A DNA stretch of 64,000 nucleotides from RGIG4079 sp045646905 (GCA_045646905.1 JAZRLP010000029.1:62001-126000), one strand, 5' to 3'. Counted from the stretch's first letter, positions 25,518-34,962 are shown. Notes: generated by a model not told the origin, from the letters alone. Translations and numbers: made by a program.

Positions 25518-25565
25518 CGCCGTGAAGTTTTAAATATTGTTTTTACTTAAAACACTTCACGGCGA
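25517..25565 (-). promoter_or_regulatory. Long inverted repeat that sequesters the sodB start codon
   Basis: Perfect 11-bp arms (25517-25527 and 25555-25565) continue, after a 2-nt bulge, into 6 more pairs (TTTTAA 25528-25533 with TTAAAA 25547-25552), leaving a 13-nt loop. In the mRNA the 3' arm ends on the A of the sodB AUG. No U-tract follows on either strand, so it is not a standard terminator. It may be a translational control hairpin, a processing site, or a protein-binding dyad. Confidence 0.6.
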
Positions 25566-25590
25566 AAAAAGTTTAATATTTACAGATTTG

Positions 25591-26772
25591 TTAAATCTCT
25601 AAAAGTGCATATCGGTTTAATGATGCTAATGCTTGGTGATAACGATACTCTACATCAATATAATCTTGTTGAGCTTCAAGAAAGAAATTTACCTCTTGAA
25701 TATAAGTTATTAGATTGATTTGTCCACCGTCAAGAGCTTTTTTTAGGAGATTGATGTTGTTGTGATTTTCAAGAATTGGCTTGTATTCAAGCATCTCTTG
25801 ATATAGGGCAATTGCATTTGCGCGTTGAACCTTTAATTGACTCAATCTCTCTATTTCAAAAGCACTATTTTGTAAATTTATTGCTTTTTGAGTAGCAGAT
25901 ACTGCTTCAACTTTATGCCTTTGTGAAAACAACGGTATTGTTAGCCCTATAGAGAACCCGTTAAAGTAATTACCTAATTCATTTTCAAGTTTATATCCTA
26001 ATGAAAATCCAGGATATTTACTCAACTTGAGACTCTTGGCATTCAATTCTTGAGTTTTCGCCATCAGTGAATATTGTTTGATTTGAGGATCATGCTCTAC
26101 CAATAATTGTTCATATTTTTCTTCCGATAGTATTATCTCCTCGGGATAATTGTTTAAAGAGGATAGGATAGTAGATATATCTTTACCACCATTTTCTTTT
26201 ATTAAATTTGATTCAAGAACTAAATATTGATTATTCAAAGATCTTATCTTGCGTGATAGAGAAATCTTTTCAACATTCAACTTATTTATATCCAAGATAG
26301 TTGCCTCTCCTTGCAATTTGCTCTTTTCGTATTTAGTGATAAGAGAGTCCATTTGTTGGTCAAGTTGCCTTACTAATGCTAATTGTTTATGAACATTTAT
26401 GATATCAATTAGTAAGAGTTTTATTTCAACAAGTTTGTCAAGATAATTCGCTTTATTTACATACTCCAATGCGAGTGATGCATTTTCAATGGCTTCTTTT
26501 CTCGAAGAATATACTCCAGGCCATTCAAATCCTTGCGAAACACCAATTCCCCATTTAGTTCCTTCTTTACCCCATTTGTGGTCAAATTCAATCTCGGGAT
26601 TTGATAAGTTATTTTCGCTTTTCATTGCAATCAATTCTGCATCTCCTTGAGCTGCAGAAACAGCAAGCGAGGGATTGTTTGATGCCACATGATGCAGTAT
26701 TTCATTAAATGTCATTGCATTTGCTGATATGCATAAGACGCTGCTTATAAATATGATTGTTATTCTATTCAT
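25591..26772 (-). CDS. TolC-family outer-membrane efflux channel (CusC/CzcC-like)
   Basis: 393 aa, shorter than E. coli TolC but normal for metal-efflux channels of Bacteroidota. Signal peptide 1-19 (ending SANA). Two long helical repeats are visible, with NLSNPEIEFDHKWG and KYPGFSLGYKLENEL in the beta-barrel strands and coiled segments such as KANYLDKLVEIKLLLIDI. It overlaps the end of the RND pump gene by 8 nt, so the pump and channel are translated together. Its part in the system is to carry metal ions across the outer membrane. Confidence 0.88.
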   Translation of the reverse strand: MNRITIIFISSVLCISANAMTFNEILHHVASNNPSLAVSAAQGDAELIAMKSENNLSNPEIEFDHKWGKEGTKWGIGVSQGFEWPGVYSSRKEAIENASLALEYVNKANYLDKLVEIKLLLIDIINVHKQLALVRQLDQQMDSLITKYEKSKLQGEATILDINKLNVEKISLSRKIRSLNNQYLVLESNLIKENGGKDISTILSSLNNYPEEIILSEEKYEQLLVEHDPQIKQYSLMAKTQELNAKSLKLSKYPGFSLGYKLENELGNYFNGFSIGLTIPLFSQRHKVEAVSATQKAINLQNSAFEIERLSQLKVQRANAIALYQEMLEYKPILENHNNINLLKKALDGGQINLITYIQEVNFFLEAQQDYIDVEYRYHQALASLNRYALLEI

Positions 26773-29700
26773 TTTCTGACTTCTTTGATGTGAGGTAATA
26801 AATTATTGGAACTACAAAAATGTTTAGAATTGTAGATGATAATAATCCACCCAAGATTACAATTGCCATTGGTGATTGAATTTCATTCCCAGGTTCTCCA
26901 CCTCGCAAAGCTAATGGTATAAGAGCAAGAGCCGAGGTTAATGCAGTCATAATAATGGGATTTAAGCGATCGGCCGAACCTTTCATAATTCGTTCAATAA
27001 GTCCTACACCTGATTCTTTAAGTGAATTATAATGCGATATTAGCAACATTCCATTGCGTGTTGTAATCCCTAATAACGAGATAAACCCAATAATTGCGGG
27101 GATATTAAGTTCGCCCGAAGTACATTTTAAGATGATAACACCACCTATCATAGCCAAAGGCATGTTTATAAGAATGATAAGCGAGTGCGTGGTGTTTTTA
27201 AACTCCTGATATAGCAACATAAAAATAATCAATAATGCTCCGATAGAGGTAAGCGCAAGAGTGCGTGATGCTTCGGCTTCGCTTTCAAACTGACCTCCAT
27301 ATACAATATAGTAATTTTCGGGTAATTTTACCGATTTTTCTATGTTTTGCTGTATCTCGTTCACAGCACTACGCAAATCGCGGTCGGCTACATTGGCCGA
27401 GATTATTAATCGTCGATTAACATTTTCTCGATTTATAGTGTTAGGTCCACTTGTTGATATTACATCAGCGACATAACTTAAAGGAATTTTACCCTGATTG
27501 CTATCAATCATTAAATTAGATATCTTATCAATCGAGTTTCGATGTTCATCGTCAAGTCTCACAGTTATATCAAATGGCAATCCTTGTTCATATACTTGTG
27601 AAACAACCTCTCCACCAAGAGCTACATTTATAAACTGGGTAAATTGGTTAATAGTAATACCATATTTTGCTAAAAGGTCACGGCGAGGCCTAATGTCGAG
27701 TTGAGGGCGTTCAATTTGTTGCTCAATGTTTATATCAACTATTCCGTCAATACTTGAGATTGCTTGTTTTATTTTTGTTCCTAGTGAATATAGGTGGTTT
27801 AGGTCATCTCCAAATAACTTAATAGCAATTTGTGATTCCGTTCCTGAAAGCATTGCATCAATGCGGTGCGAAATCGGCTGTCCGATCTCAATATTTGCTC
27901 CAGGAATTGTTGCTAATTTTTCTCTAACTTCTTTGACTACTTCGCCACGAGTTCTATTGGTGAGAACGTATGGAGCTTCTATTTCTGACGAATTTACACC
28001 AAACGAGTGTTCGTCTAGTTCGGCTCTACCTGTTTTTCTTGCAACAGTTTGTATCTCGGGAATTGATAATAAAATCTTTTCGGCTTCGCGCCCAATTTTA
28101 TCACTTTCATCCAAGGCTATACCAGGAAGTGTACTTACATTTACAGTAAAAGATCCCTCGTTAAATGAAGGTAAGAAACTGCGTCCCAATGTAAAGAATA
28201 ATGCTATTGCAAATGCAAATAGTATGCCCACCGTACCAAGTAATATTGATTTGTGACTAATGCACCATATAAGCCCCTTTTTATAACCACTTTTCATCTT
28301 TTGAGTTATCCAAGGCTCTTTATCAAGATTATTTGTAGTCTTTTTTGTGTTTAATAAATAACTACAAAGCACTGGGGTTAGAGTTAGAGCAACGAGGGTC
28401 GATGCCATTAAAGCCACGATGAATGATATGCCAAGAGGAATGAGCATTCTGCCTTCAATGCCACTTAAGAAAAACAACGGCAAGAAACTTGCGATAATAA
28501 TTAATGTAGAGTTTAAGATAGGCATACGCACCTCTTTAGAAGCTTCGTAAACAACGCTTATAGTCGATTTGCGCTCTGAAGAAGGTAAAGATTTATTCTC
28601 GCGTAACCGCTTATATACATTTTCTACATCAACTATTGCATCATCTACAAGCGATCCAATTGCTATAGCAATACCTCCAAGACTCATGGTGTTAATTGTA
28701 AAGCCAAAGAAATGAAGAATAATTACAGCAATAATAACCGAAAGTGGTAGGGCAACAAGTGATATCAATGTGGTTCGCATATTCATTAAGAAAAAGAATA
28801 GCACAATAACAACAAATATTGACCCTTCAATTAATGATTGTTGTAGGTTGCCTATCGAATTATCAATAAAATCACTTTGTTTAAAAATATTGGTTGATAT
28901 CTTCATGTCTTTAGGCATGTTTTTACCCAAAGAATGCAATTCTGATTCGATTTTTTTAGTGAGCTCAATTGTGCCTACTGCAGGTTGCTTTGTAACTGTC
29001 ATTAATACTGCAGGTGTACCTCGTTCCGATGCAAGACCTAAACGAGGCATTTTATTCCCAATTGCCACTGTTGCAATATCTTCAATCAATACGGTTCCGT
29101 TATCATCGCTACGAACTACTGCTTTGCCAAGGTCTTCAGTTGATGTGGTGTTGACATCTCCTTTTATGAGATATTCATTACCATATTCATAAAGGACGCC
29201 CCCTGTAGCATTGTTGTTTATCCCTTCTACGCATTCCATTATTTCATTTAATGAAATGTTATAGTGGCGCATACGCTCGGGCATTATTTGTATTTGATAT
29301 TCTTTGATGTCTCCTCCTATAACTGCTACTTGAGAAACTCCTCCTATTGATAATAGGCGAGGGCGTATTACTCGGTCGGCTAGCGAACGAATGTCACTCA
29401 TCGAAGTAGTGTCGGCAGTAATACCAATAATCATAATTTCTCCTAGAATTGATGATTGTGGTCCAAGTGTAGGAGTTCCTGCCCCTGGAGGTAGTTGATC
29501 ATTAATGGTAGAGAGTTTTTCCGATACTATTTGCCGAGCAGTGTAAACATCGGTACCCCAATCAAATTCAACCCAAACAATTGAAAATCCAGTTGCTGAA
29601 GATGATCGCACTCGTCTCACATCGGTTGCGCCATTAACTGCTGTTTCTATTGGGAAGGAAATAAGTTTCTCAACCTCTTCGGGAGCATAACCTGCTGCTT

Positions 29701-29854
29701 CGGTCATCACTACTACTGTAGGAGCGTTGAGGTCGGGGAAAATGTCAACTTCGGTGCGGAAAAGTACTACTGTCCCCGCAATCATCATAACCACCGATAA
29801 TATTAAAATAGTCAAGCGGTTATTTAATGAGAATCCAATAATCTTGTTTAGCAT
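26765..29854 (-). CDS. Heavy-metal efflux RND transporter, inner-membrane pump (CusA/CzcA family)
   Basis: 1029 aa from the ATG at 29854; an in-frame TTG two codons upstream is less likely. Proton-driven pump with 12 predicted membrane helices and two large periplasmic loops. The N-terminus (IIGFSLNNRLTILILSVVMM) and the TM4 block near residue 400 (GGIAIAIGSLVDDAIVDVENV) are typical. The signature AIG-x3-DDA-x3-VEN differs from CzcA (DFG-x3-DGA-x3-VEN) and CusA (AIG-x3-DAA-x3-IEN) as I remember them, so the metal cannot be named; His-rich partners favour Zn, Co or Ni over Cu. It lies between the adaptor (11-nt gap) and the channel. Confidence 0.93.
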   Translation of the reverse strand: MLNKIIGFSLNNRLTILILSVVMMIAGTVVLFRTEVDIFPDLNAPTVVVMTEAAGYAPEEVEKLISFPIETAVNGATDVRRVRSSSATGFSIVWVEFDWGTDVYTARQIVSEKLSTINDQLPPGAGTPTLGPQSSILGEIMIIGITADTTSMSDIRSLADRVIRPRLLSIGGVSQVAVIGGDIKEYQIQIMPERMRHYNISLNEIMECVEGINNNATGGVLYEYGNEYLIKGDVNTTSTEDLGKAVVRSDDNGTVLIEDIATVAIGNKMPRLGLASERGTPAVLMTVTKQPAVGTIELTKKIESELHSLGKNMPKDMKISTNIFKQSDFIDNSIGNLQQSLIEGSIFVVIVLFFFLMNMRTTLISLVALPLSVIIAVIILHFFGFTINTMSLGGIAIAIGSLVDDAIVDVENVYKRLRENKSLPSSERKSTISVVYEASKEVRMPILNSTLIIIASFLPLFFLSGIEGRMLIPLGISFIVALMASTLVALTLTPVLCSYLLNTKKTTNNLDKEPWITQKMKSGYKKGLIWCISHKSILLGTVGILFAFAIALFFTLGRSFLPSFNEGSFTVNVSTLPGIALDESDKIGREAEKILLSIPEIQTVARKTGRAELDEHSFGVNSSEIEAPYVLTNRTRGEVVKEVREKLATIPGANIEIGQPISHRIDAMLSGTESQIAIKLFGDDLNHLYSLGTKIKQAISSIDGIVDINIEQQIERPQLDIRPRRDLLAKYGITINQFTQFINVALGGEVVSQVYEQGLPFDITVRLDDEHRNSIDKISNLMIDSNQGKIPLSYVADVISTSGPNTINRENVNRRLIISANVADRDLRSAVNEIQQNIEKSVKLPENYYIVYGGQFESEAEASRTLALTSIGALLIIFMLLYQEFKNTTHSLIILINMPLAMIGGVIILKCTSGELNIPAIIGFISLLGITTRNGMLLISHYNSLKESGVGLIERIMKGSADRLNPIIMTALTSALALIPLALRGGEPGNEIQSPMAIVILGGLLSSTILNIFVVPIIYYLTSKKSENE

Positions 29855-29865
29855 AGTCAATTAAT

Positions 29866-31011
29866 TTAATGGTTATGACTATGCCCTTCAGGAACTGTGC
29901 CGCTTGACTCTGCGAGTTTTACGATTACAGCACCTTTTGTAACTACCTCGTCTTTTCTGCTTAATCCACTTGTGATTTCAACTTCACTTCCGTTAGAATT
30001 GCCTAATGTTACAAGGCGTTTTTCATAACATTCGTCATCAAGTTTTACATATACATAGTGTTTTCCTTGTTGTTCGGTAATCCCCTCCAATGGTAAAACA
30101 ATAGTATTGGGTTTTGTGCTACCAATTAAATAGACCTCAACAAATGCACCAGGTACAGCTGACCCATTGTTGTCGAAAGAGAAATGGACGGGAATATATC
30201 CCGATTGTTGCGCAGTGGCAGTTGATGGAGTTGATACCATTTTGCCATTTACCTCATTAAGGTGAGTTGCTTGTGTAGCATATGAAGCTTTAAAACTTGC
30301 CGTAGTGATTGTTGGAAGATAATTGAAATATTTTTCAGGAAGATCTGCTCTAAGAGTAAGACGAGTAGAACCCGATATTGTTGCAATGGGTTGTCCTGCT
30401 GTTACATATTCTCCCTCTTTAACTAATAATTGAGTGATTGCACCTGAGGTTGCTGCCTTTGCAATACCTCCCGACGGAGAGCCTGAATAGGTTGCTTTTG
30501 CTGCTTCATAAGCTTGTTTTGCTGCATTATATTCTTTGGTTGTAACTAACCCCTCTTCATGAAGGGGTGCAAGACGATCAAGTTCTCGCTTTGTCGCTTC
30601 TACGGCAATGCGAGCTCCTTCGTTTGGATCACCACCTACTATATTTTTTGAAGAAATACTTGCAATAACGGCTCCTTTTGCAACTTTTTTACCCTCAACT
30701 ATTCCCGACGAGAATTTAACGATGCCAGGAGCGGTTGCTGATACTATTGATTGGTCACTTGGTGCCGATTCTATTTGTCCCGATACTTTTATGATATTGT
30801 TGAAATCACGGGGCTTAACCATTTGGCTATAGACTCCAAATTTTTTAGCCTGTTCCGAAGATAATACTATTTCACTGCCATGATTATTCGCGCCATGACT
30901 ACCATGATCATGATGATGTCCTAACCCGTCTTCTTTTGCCGATGGAGTACATGAAGCGGTATATATAATTAAAGTAGTGCATATTGCAATACTATGCCAT
31001 AAATTTTTCAT
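29866..31011 (-). CDS. Efflux RND periplasmic adaptor lipoprotein, His-rich (CzcB-like)
   Basis: 381 aa. A lipoprotein signal peptide ends at IIYTASC (Cys21). Residues 32-48 are a His-rich metal-binding stretch (HHHDHGSHGANNHGS), and the protein ends in EGHSHNH. Between them are a barrel-sandwich/hairpin adaptor with SATAPGIVKF and the coiled hairpin AAKQAYEAAKATY, then the lipoyl-type return GAITQLLVKEGEYVTAGQPI. It links the pump and the outer-membrane channel and may pick up periplasmic metal. Second gene of the operon. Confidence 0.92.
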   Translation of the reverse strand: MKNLWHSIAICTTLIIYTASCTPSAKEDGLGHHHDHGSHGANNHGSEIVLSSEQAKKFGVYSQMVKPRDFNNIIKVSGQIESAPSDQSIVSATAPGIVKFSSGIVEGKKVAKGAVIASISSKNIVGGDPNEGARIAVEATKRELDRLAPLHEEGLVTTKEYNAAKQAYEAAKATYSGSPSGGIAKAATSGAITQLLVKEGEYVTAGQPIATISGSTRLTLRADLPEKYFNYLPTITTASFKASYATQATHLNEVNGKMVSTPSTATAQQSGYIPVHFSFDNNGSAVPGAFVEVYLIGSTKPNTIVLPLEGITEQQGKHYVYVKLDDECYEKRLVTLGNSNGSEVEITSGLSRKDEVVTKGAVIVKLAESSGTVPEGHSHNH

Positions 31012-31088
31012 ATAATATGTGATTTTAGTTGCTAAATAATTTTTGATTCCCGATAAAAAATATTGTCAGGAATTTAGATAAGAGATAT

Positions 31089-31541
31089 TTAGCAATATGG
31101 AGGTGCGCGTAACCCATTGGGGGATATAGCCCCTTTTGTTATAGGGGGAGTTGTGTCAAAGAAACAGCTTTCGGTGCCGTAATATTGGTTAAGTGTGTTA
31201 ATTTCTGGCTCGTAGGATATTGCTAATAATAGAAGAGTAGGGTGGTCGTCAATAGTTAATGAAGTTTGTTTTGTAGCTTGAAAATCACCAAGGTGAGCCG
31301 AACAATCTTCTTTTGAGCCACAATCATGATTATTGTGTTCATGATGTTCGCAATGGCAACATCCTAAAGTTATTCTTGTGTGCTCATGGCTATTATGGTT
31401 GTTTGTTTCGTTGCAACAAATTGTTGTTATAGCAAAAATTATGCGACCAGATTTATCATGATGATGAAACTGAACGATTGAACTTAATACAATCATTAGT
31501 AACACAATTATTGATATGCCTGAAAAACAACGCTTCATCAT
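31089..31541 (-). CDS. His/Cys-rich secreted small protein, probable metal binding
   Basis: 150 aa. One N-terminal signal or anchor helix (5-22), then a body with many potential ligands: QFHHHDK, TICCNETNNHNSHEHTR, LGCCHCEHHEHNNHDCGSK and CSAHLG. It ends in GLRAPPYC. It is the first gene of the efflux operon, with a -7 box 17 nt upstream, and a 77-nt gap separates it from the adaptor gene. Likely a periplasmic metal sensor, buffer or chaperone. I do not recognise an experimentally studied family. Confidence 0.75.
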   Translation of the reverse strand: MMKRCFSGISIIVLLMIVLSSIVQFHHHDKSGRIIFAITTICCNETNNHNSHEHTRITLGCCHCEHHEHNNHDCGSKEDCSAHLGDFQATKQTSLTIDDHPTLLLLAISYEPEINTLNQYYGTESCFFDTTPPITKGAISPNGLRAPPYC

Positions 31542-31558
31542 AGAAAGTCTATCTTTTG

Positions 31559-31566
31559 CAAAGATA
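31559..31566 (-). promoter_or_regulatory. -7 promoter element for the metal-efflux operon
   Basis: TATCTTTG on the minus strand, 17 nt before the ATG at 31541. There is no TTTG at the -33 spacing, which would suit an activator-dependent promoter, but that is inference. Confidence 0.55.
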
Positions 31567-31681
31567 CAAAATAATAATTGTTAATTAATGATGCTCATTG
31601 AAATATTCGTGTTAAATAGATATAAATCATTTACTTGGTCAAATTTGCGTCAATAATGGAATTTGTTTGAGTAAAAAGGTG

Positions 31682-31721
31682 TATAAAACAAAAGCAAGTT
31701 ATTGATGCTTCAATAACTTGC
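31682..31721 (-). terminator. Terminator after rpoD
   Basis: Eleven-bp perfect stem (GCAAGTTATTG, 31694-31704, and complement 31711-31721) with a 6-nt loop. On the minus strand it is followed by TTTTGTTTTAT, the U-tract for rpoD. Confidence 0.85.
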
Positions 31722-31756
31722 TCTGATACTGTTCTTGTTTATATCTCTTATTGAGA

Positions 31757-32617
31757 TTAGTTACCTAGATAGGTTTTTAATAGTCGGCTTTTTTGTCCTT
31801 TAAGTCGACGGATAGCCTTTTCTTTGATTTGACGCACGCGTTCGCGAGTAAGGTCGAATTTTGCACCAATTTCTTCAAGAGTCATTTCTTGACAACCTAT
31901 ACCGAAGAACATCTTTAGAATTTCGCGTTCACGTTCGTGAAGTTGATGTAATGCTCGGTCAACTTCTTTTGAAAGCGATTCTTGAGTTAAAGTATGGTCG
32001 GCCATAGGAGAGTCATCGTTGGTTAATACATCAAGAAGACTATTATCTTCTCCTTCAACAAATGGAGCATCAACTGAAATGTGACGACCTGAAACCTTCA
32101 ATGTGTCAGCAATCTTTTCAACTGGTACATCGAGTGTTTCCGCGAGTTCTTCGGGAGAAGGACGACGCTCGTTTTCTTGCTCAAATTTAGATAAAGCTTT
32201 GCTGATTTTGTTAAGAGAACCAACTTGATTGAGAGGTAATCTCACAATACGAGATTGCTCAGCAAGAGCTTGGAGGATTGATTGACGAATCCACCACACC
32301 GCATATGAAATGAATTTAAAACCACGAGTCTCGTCAAACTTTTGTGCAGCTTTAATCAAGCCAAGATTTCCTTCGTTAATCAAGTCAGGCAAACTTAAAC
32401 CTTGATTTTGATACTGTTTTGCCACTGATACAACGAAGCGTAGGTTAGCACGAGTAAGTTTTTCGAGCGCAGCTTGGTCTCCTTGTTTAATGCGTTGAGC
32501 GAGTTCAACCTCTTCCTCTACGGTTATAAGGTCCTCACGCCCAATCTCTTGAAGGTACTTGTCAAGTGATGCACTCTCACGATTGGTGATAGATTTGGTA
32601 ATTTTTAATTGTCTCAT
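31757..32617 (-). CDS. rpoD: Primary RNA polymerase sigma factor (RpoD/SigA, short Bacteroidota form)
   Basis: 286 aa, lacking the acidic region 1.1 of proteobacterial RpoD, as is usual in Bacteroidota. Region 1.2/2 has YLQEIGREDLITVEEEVELA, NLRFVVSVAKQY and GFKFISYAVWWIRQSI; region 3 includes ISVDAPFVEGEDNSLLD; region 4 has GCQEMTLEEIGAKFDLTRER and the helix-turn-helix ERVRQIKEKAIRRL. It would recognise the TTTG/TAnnTTTG promoters seen across this window. Monocistronic with its own -7 box (32644-32651) and terminator. Confidence 0.96.
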   Translation of the reverse strand: MRQLKITKSITNRESASLDKYLQEIGREDLITVEEEVELAQRIKQGDQAALEKLTRANLRFVVSVAKQYQNQGLSLPDLINEGNLGLIKAAQKFDETRGFKFISYAVWWIRQSILQALAEQSRIVRLPLNQVGSLNKISKALSKFEQENERRPSPEELAETLDVPVEKIADTLKVSGRHISVDAPFVEGEDNSLLDVLTNDDSPMADHTLTQESLSKEVDRALHQLHEREREILKMFFGIGCQEMTLEEIGAKFDLTRERVRQIKEKAIRRLKGQKSRLLKTYLGN

Positions 32618-32643
32618 TTTATTTTACCGGTAATTTTGACTTG

Positions 32644-32651
32644 CAAATATA
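32644..32651 (-). promoter_or_regulatory. -7 promoter element for rpoD
   Basis: TATATTTG on the minus strand, 26 nt before the rpoD ATG. Confidence 0.55.
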
Positions 32652-32687
32652 CGAAAAAAATGGCATTAATCAGTGATATTTGTGTGT

Positions 32688-33998
32688 TTATTTATAATTT
32701 ATCCATTTAATTACCTCTTTTATTGATGGTTTTTTGCCATACATAAATATTCCTACGCGATATATTTTTGCTGATAACCACACCATTCCTATGAATGAAA
32801 TGTAAAGAATAATAAGTGATGTTATAATCTCCCATGTAGGAATACCAAAAGGAATTCGCGTCATCATCGTCATAGGTGATGTGAATGGTATCATAGACAG
32901 CACTGTGGCAAATGTTGAATTAGGATCATTGATTACCGACATTGACATTACTAATCCTAAAATAATTGGAATCATTACCACACTTTGAAGTTGGCTTGCG
33001 TCTTGTACATTATCAACTGCCGAGCCTATAGCAGCATTCATAGCAGCATAAAATAAAAATCCTCCAAGAAGGAACAAAATCAAGTATATGAATATGTTAA
33101 GCACATAACCTACATTGCTTACAATTGATAATGCTTGGAGCATTTCAATATCGTTATTTGCTGCAGATGCATTTAGCGAACCTGCATTGAATGCATTTAC
33201 TTCTCCAAGAATTTCGGCTGGTAATATTGCTGGCAATACAAATGCCGACATTGAAACAATAAGCACACCCCATATCATAACCTGTGTTAGTGCAACAGCT
33301 CCTATACCTAATATTTTCCCCATCATAAGTTGCCCTGGTTTTATCGAAGATACCATTATTTCAAGCACTCGGTTATTCTTTTCTTCAATGATGCTTGTCA
33401 TAACCAATTGCCCATATAGTAATAGGAACATATAAAGAAGCAATGACATTATCATACCTATGAAATAAGAAACTGTTGATGATGAAGAACTATCTTCTGC
33501 TTCCTCATTTATTCGATATGTAGTAAGGTTTATATTGGCATTAATGTCATTTATTATCTGATTGAGGTTTTCAATATTGTAGTTCTTTAATCTAATGTTT
33601 TCTATAGTCTTCTCTATTTGGTTTGTGATGTTTTGTTCTACCATCATAGATGATGCATCGTGAGTGTATAAAGAAACACTATTATTATCGGTGAGGACAT
33701 CTTTGTTAATGACCAATATCCCATCGAGATCTTCTTTTGCTTTGGCGGCTTCTAATGGTTCATTAATTGAGATGAATTCAACACCCTCTCCATTTTTTAG
33801 TGTAGGAGCAATAACACCACTATCATCGATTACAGCTATATGTTTCAATTCAGGGGTGCTAAACAATGTAATTAATGCAGGCGCAATCATAATTGCAGCC
33901 ATAAATAGAGGCATTAATATTGTGGTGAATATAAAACTCTTTTTTGAAACGCGTTCAAGATATTCACGCTTTATTACTATTCCTATTTTAGAACTCAT
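32688..33998 (-). CDS. ABC transporter permease (NatB-type exporter)
   Basis: 436 aa. One membrane helix near residues 25-48, a large extracytoplasmic domain (about 50-180), then five or more helices in the C-terminal half with EEKNNRVLEIMVSSIKPGQL, the typical ABC-2 permease motif just after a helix, and GKILGIGAVALTQVMIW. It overlaps the ATPase gene by 4 nt (ATGA). The pair resembles NatAB Na+ exporters, but substrate assignment by homology is unreliable for this group. Confidence 0.9.
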   Translation of the reverse strand: MSSKIGIVIKREYLERVSKKSFIFTTILMPLFMAAIMIAPALITLFSTPELKHIAVIDDSGVIAPTLKNGEGVEFISINEPLEAAKAKEDLDGILVINKDVLTDNNSVSLYTHDASSMMVEQNITNQIEKTIENIRLKNYNIENLNQIINDINANINLTTYRINEEAEDSSSSSTVSYFIGMIMSLLLYMFLLLYGQLVMTSIIEEKNNRVLEIMVSSIKPGQLMMGKILGIGAVALTQVMIWGVLIVSMSAFVLPAILPAEILGEVNAFNAGSLNASAANNDIEMLQALSIVSNVGYVLNIFIYLILFLLGGFLFYAAMNAAIGSAVDNVQDASQLQSVVMIPIILGLVMSMSVINDPNSTFATVLSMIPFTSPMTMMTRIPFGIPTWEIITSLIILYISFIGMVWLSAKIYRVGIFMYGKKPSIKEVIKWINYK

Positions 33999-34927
33999 AG
34001 TTGTGATTTGTTATATTCTTCTACTGTTTGGATAAATATTTCGTCCATTGAAGGTTTTGTCGGTACTATGCTAATCAATTCGCTGTTATTATTTGCGATA
34101 TTAATTATATCTTTAAGTTTTACATCGTCCTTAAAGTTTAGAAGCAATTTTGTAGAATTATTTTCGAGTGGCATAGTTGTGCATTTTAGTAGCATCGGTT
34201 CTAACTGTTGCATTAGAGAGGGTGCTTCTCCATTAAATGCAATTTCATATCTATTTTTGCCATATTGTAGTCTAATGTCTTCAACTTTTCCCGATAATAT
34301 ATTGTGAGATTTGTTGATTAGTGTAATGTGATCGCATAATTCTTCTACGCTTGACATGTTGTGAGTACTAAAAATGATAGTAGAGCCTTCTTCGCGAAGT
34401 TTTAATATCTCTCTCTTTAGTAGATTAGCATTTATGGGGTCAAATCCTGAGAATGGTTCGTCGAAAATTAATAATTTAGGACGATGTAGCACAGTAATTA
34501 TAAACTGTATTTTTTGTGCCATTCCTTTTGATAATTCTTCAACTTTTTTATTCCACCAATTGCTGATTTCAAATCGGTCAAACCATTCATGAAGTCTAAT
34601 AGTCGCTTCTTGTTTTGATAGACCTTTAAGTCGAGCAAAAAAAACGGCTTGCTCGCCAACCTTCATTTTTTTGTACAAACCTCTTTCTTCGGGTAGATAT
34701 CCTATATTTACTACATCTTCTGCCGTAAGTTGATGTCCATTAAAATATACTATCCCCGAGTCGGGAGCTGTGATATGGTTGATGATGCGAATTAATGTGG
34801 TTTTGCCTGCACCATTAGGTCCAAGTAGGCCATAGATGCTTCCTTCGGGTATTGTTAACGACACTTTGTCGAGTGCTGTATGAGAAGCATATCTCTTGGT
34901 TACATCTTCAATTTTAATAAGATCCAT
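33995..34927 (-). CDS. ABC transporter ATP-binding protein (NatA-type)
   Basis: 310 aa. Walker A GPNGAGKTTL (36-45), a Q-loop region near YLPEERGLYKKM, a signature helix ELSKGMAQKIQFI and Walker B LLIFDEPFSGFDP followed by the STHNMSSVEELCD switch. A C-terminal extension of about 85 residues is usual for the DrrA/NatA group. First gene of the two-gene exporter, with a clear promoter upstream. Confidence 0.93.
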   Translation of the reverse strand: MDLIKIEDVTKRYASHTALDKVSLTIPEGSIYGLLGPNGAGKTTLIRIINHITAPDSGIVYFNGHQLTAEDVVNIGYLPEERGLYKKMKVGEQAVFFARLKGLSKQEATIRLHEWFDRFEISNWWNKKVEELSKGMAQKIQFIITVLHRPKLLIFDEPFSGFDPINANLLKREILKLREEGSTIIFSTHNMSSVEELCDHITLINKSHNILSGKVEDIRLQYGKNRYEIAFNGEAPSLMQQLEPMLLKCTTMPLENNSTKLLLNFKDDVKLKDIINIANNNSELISIVPTKPSMDEIFIQTVEEYNKSQL

Positions 34928-34962
34928 TATTATGTACTATATGTGATTTATTTTATAAGACG

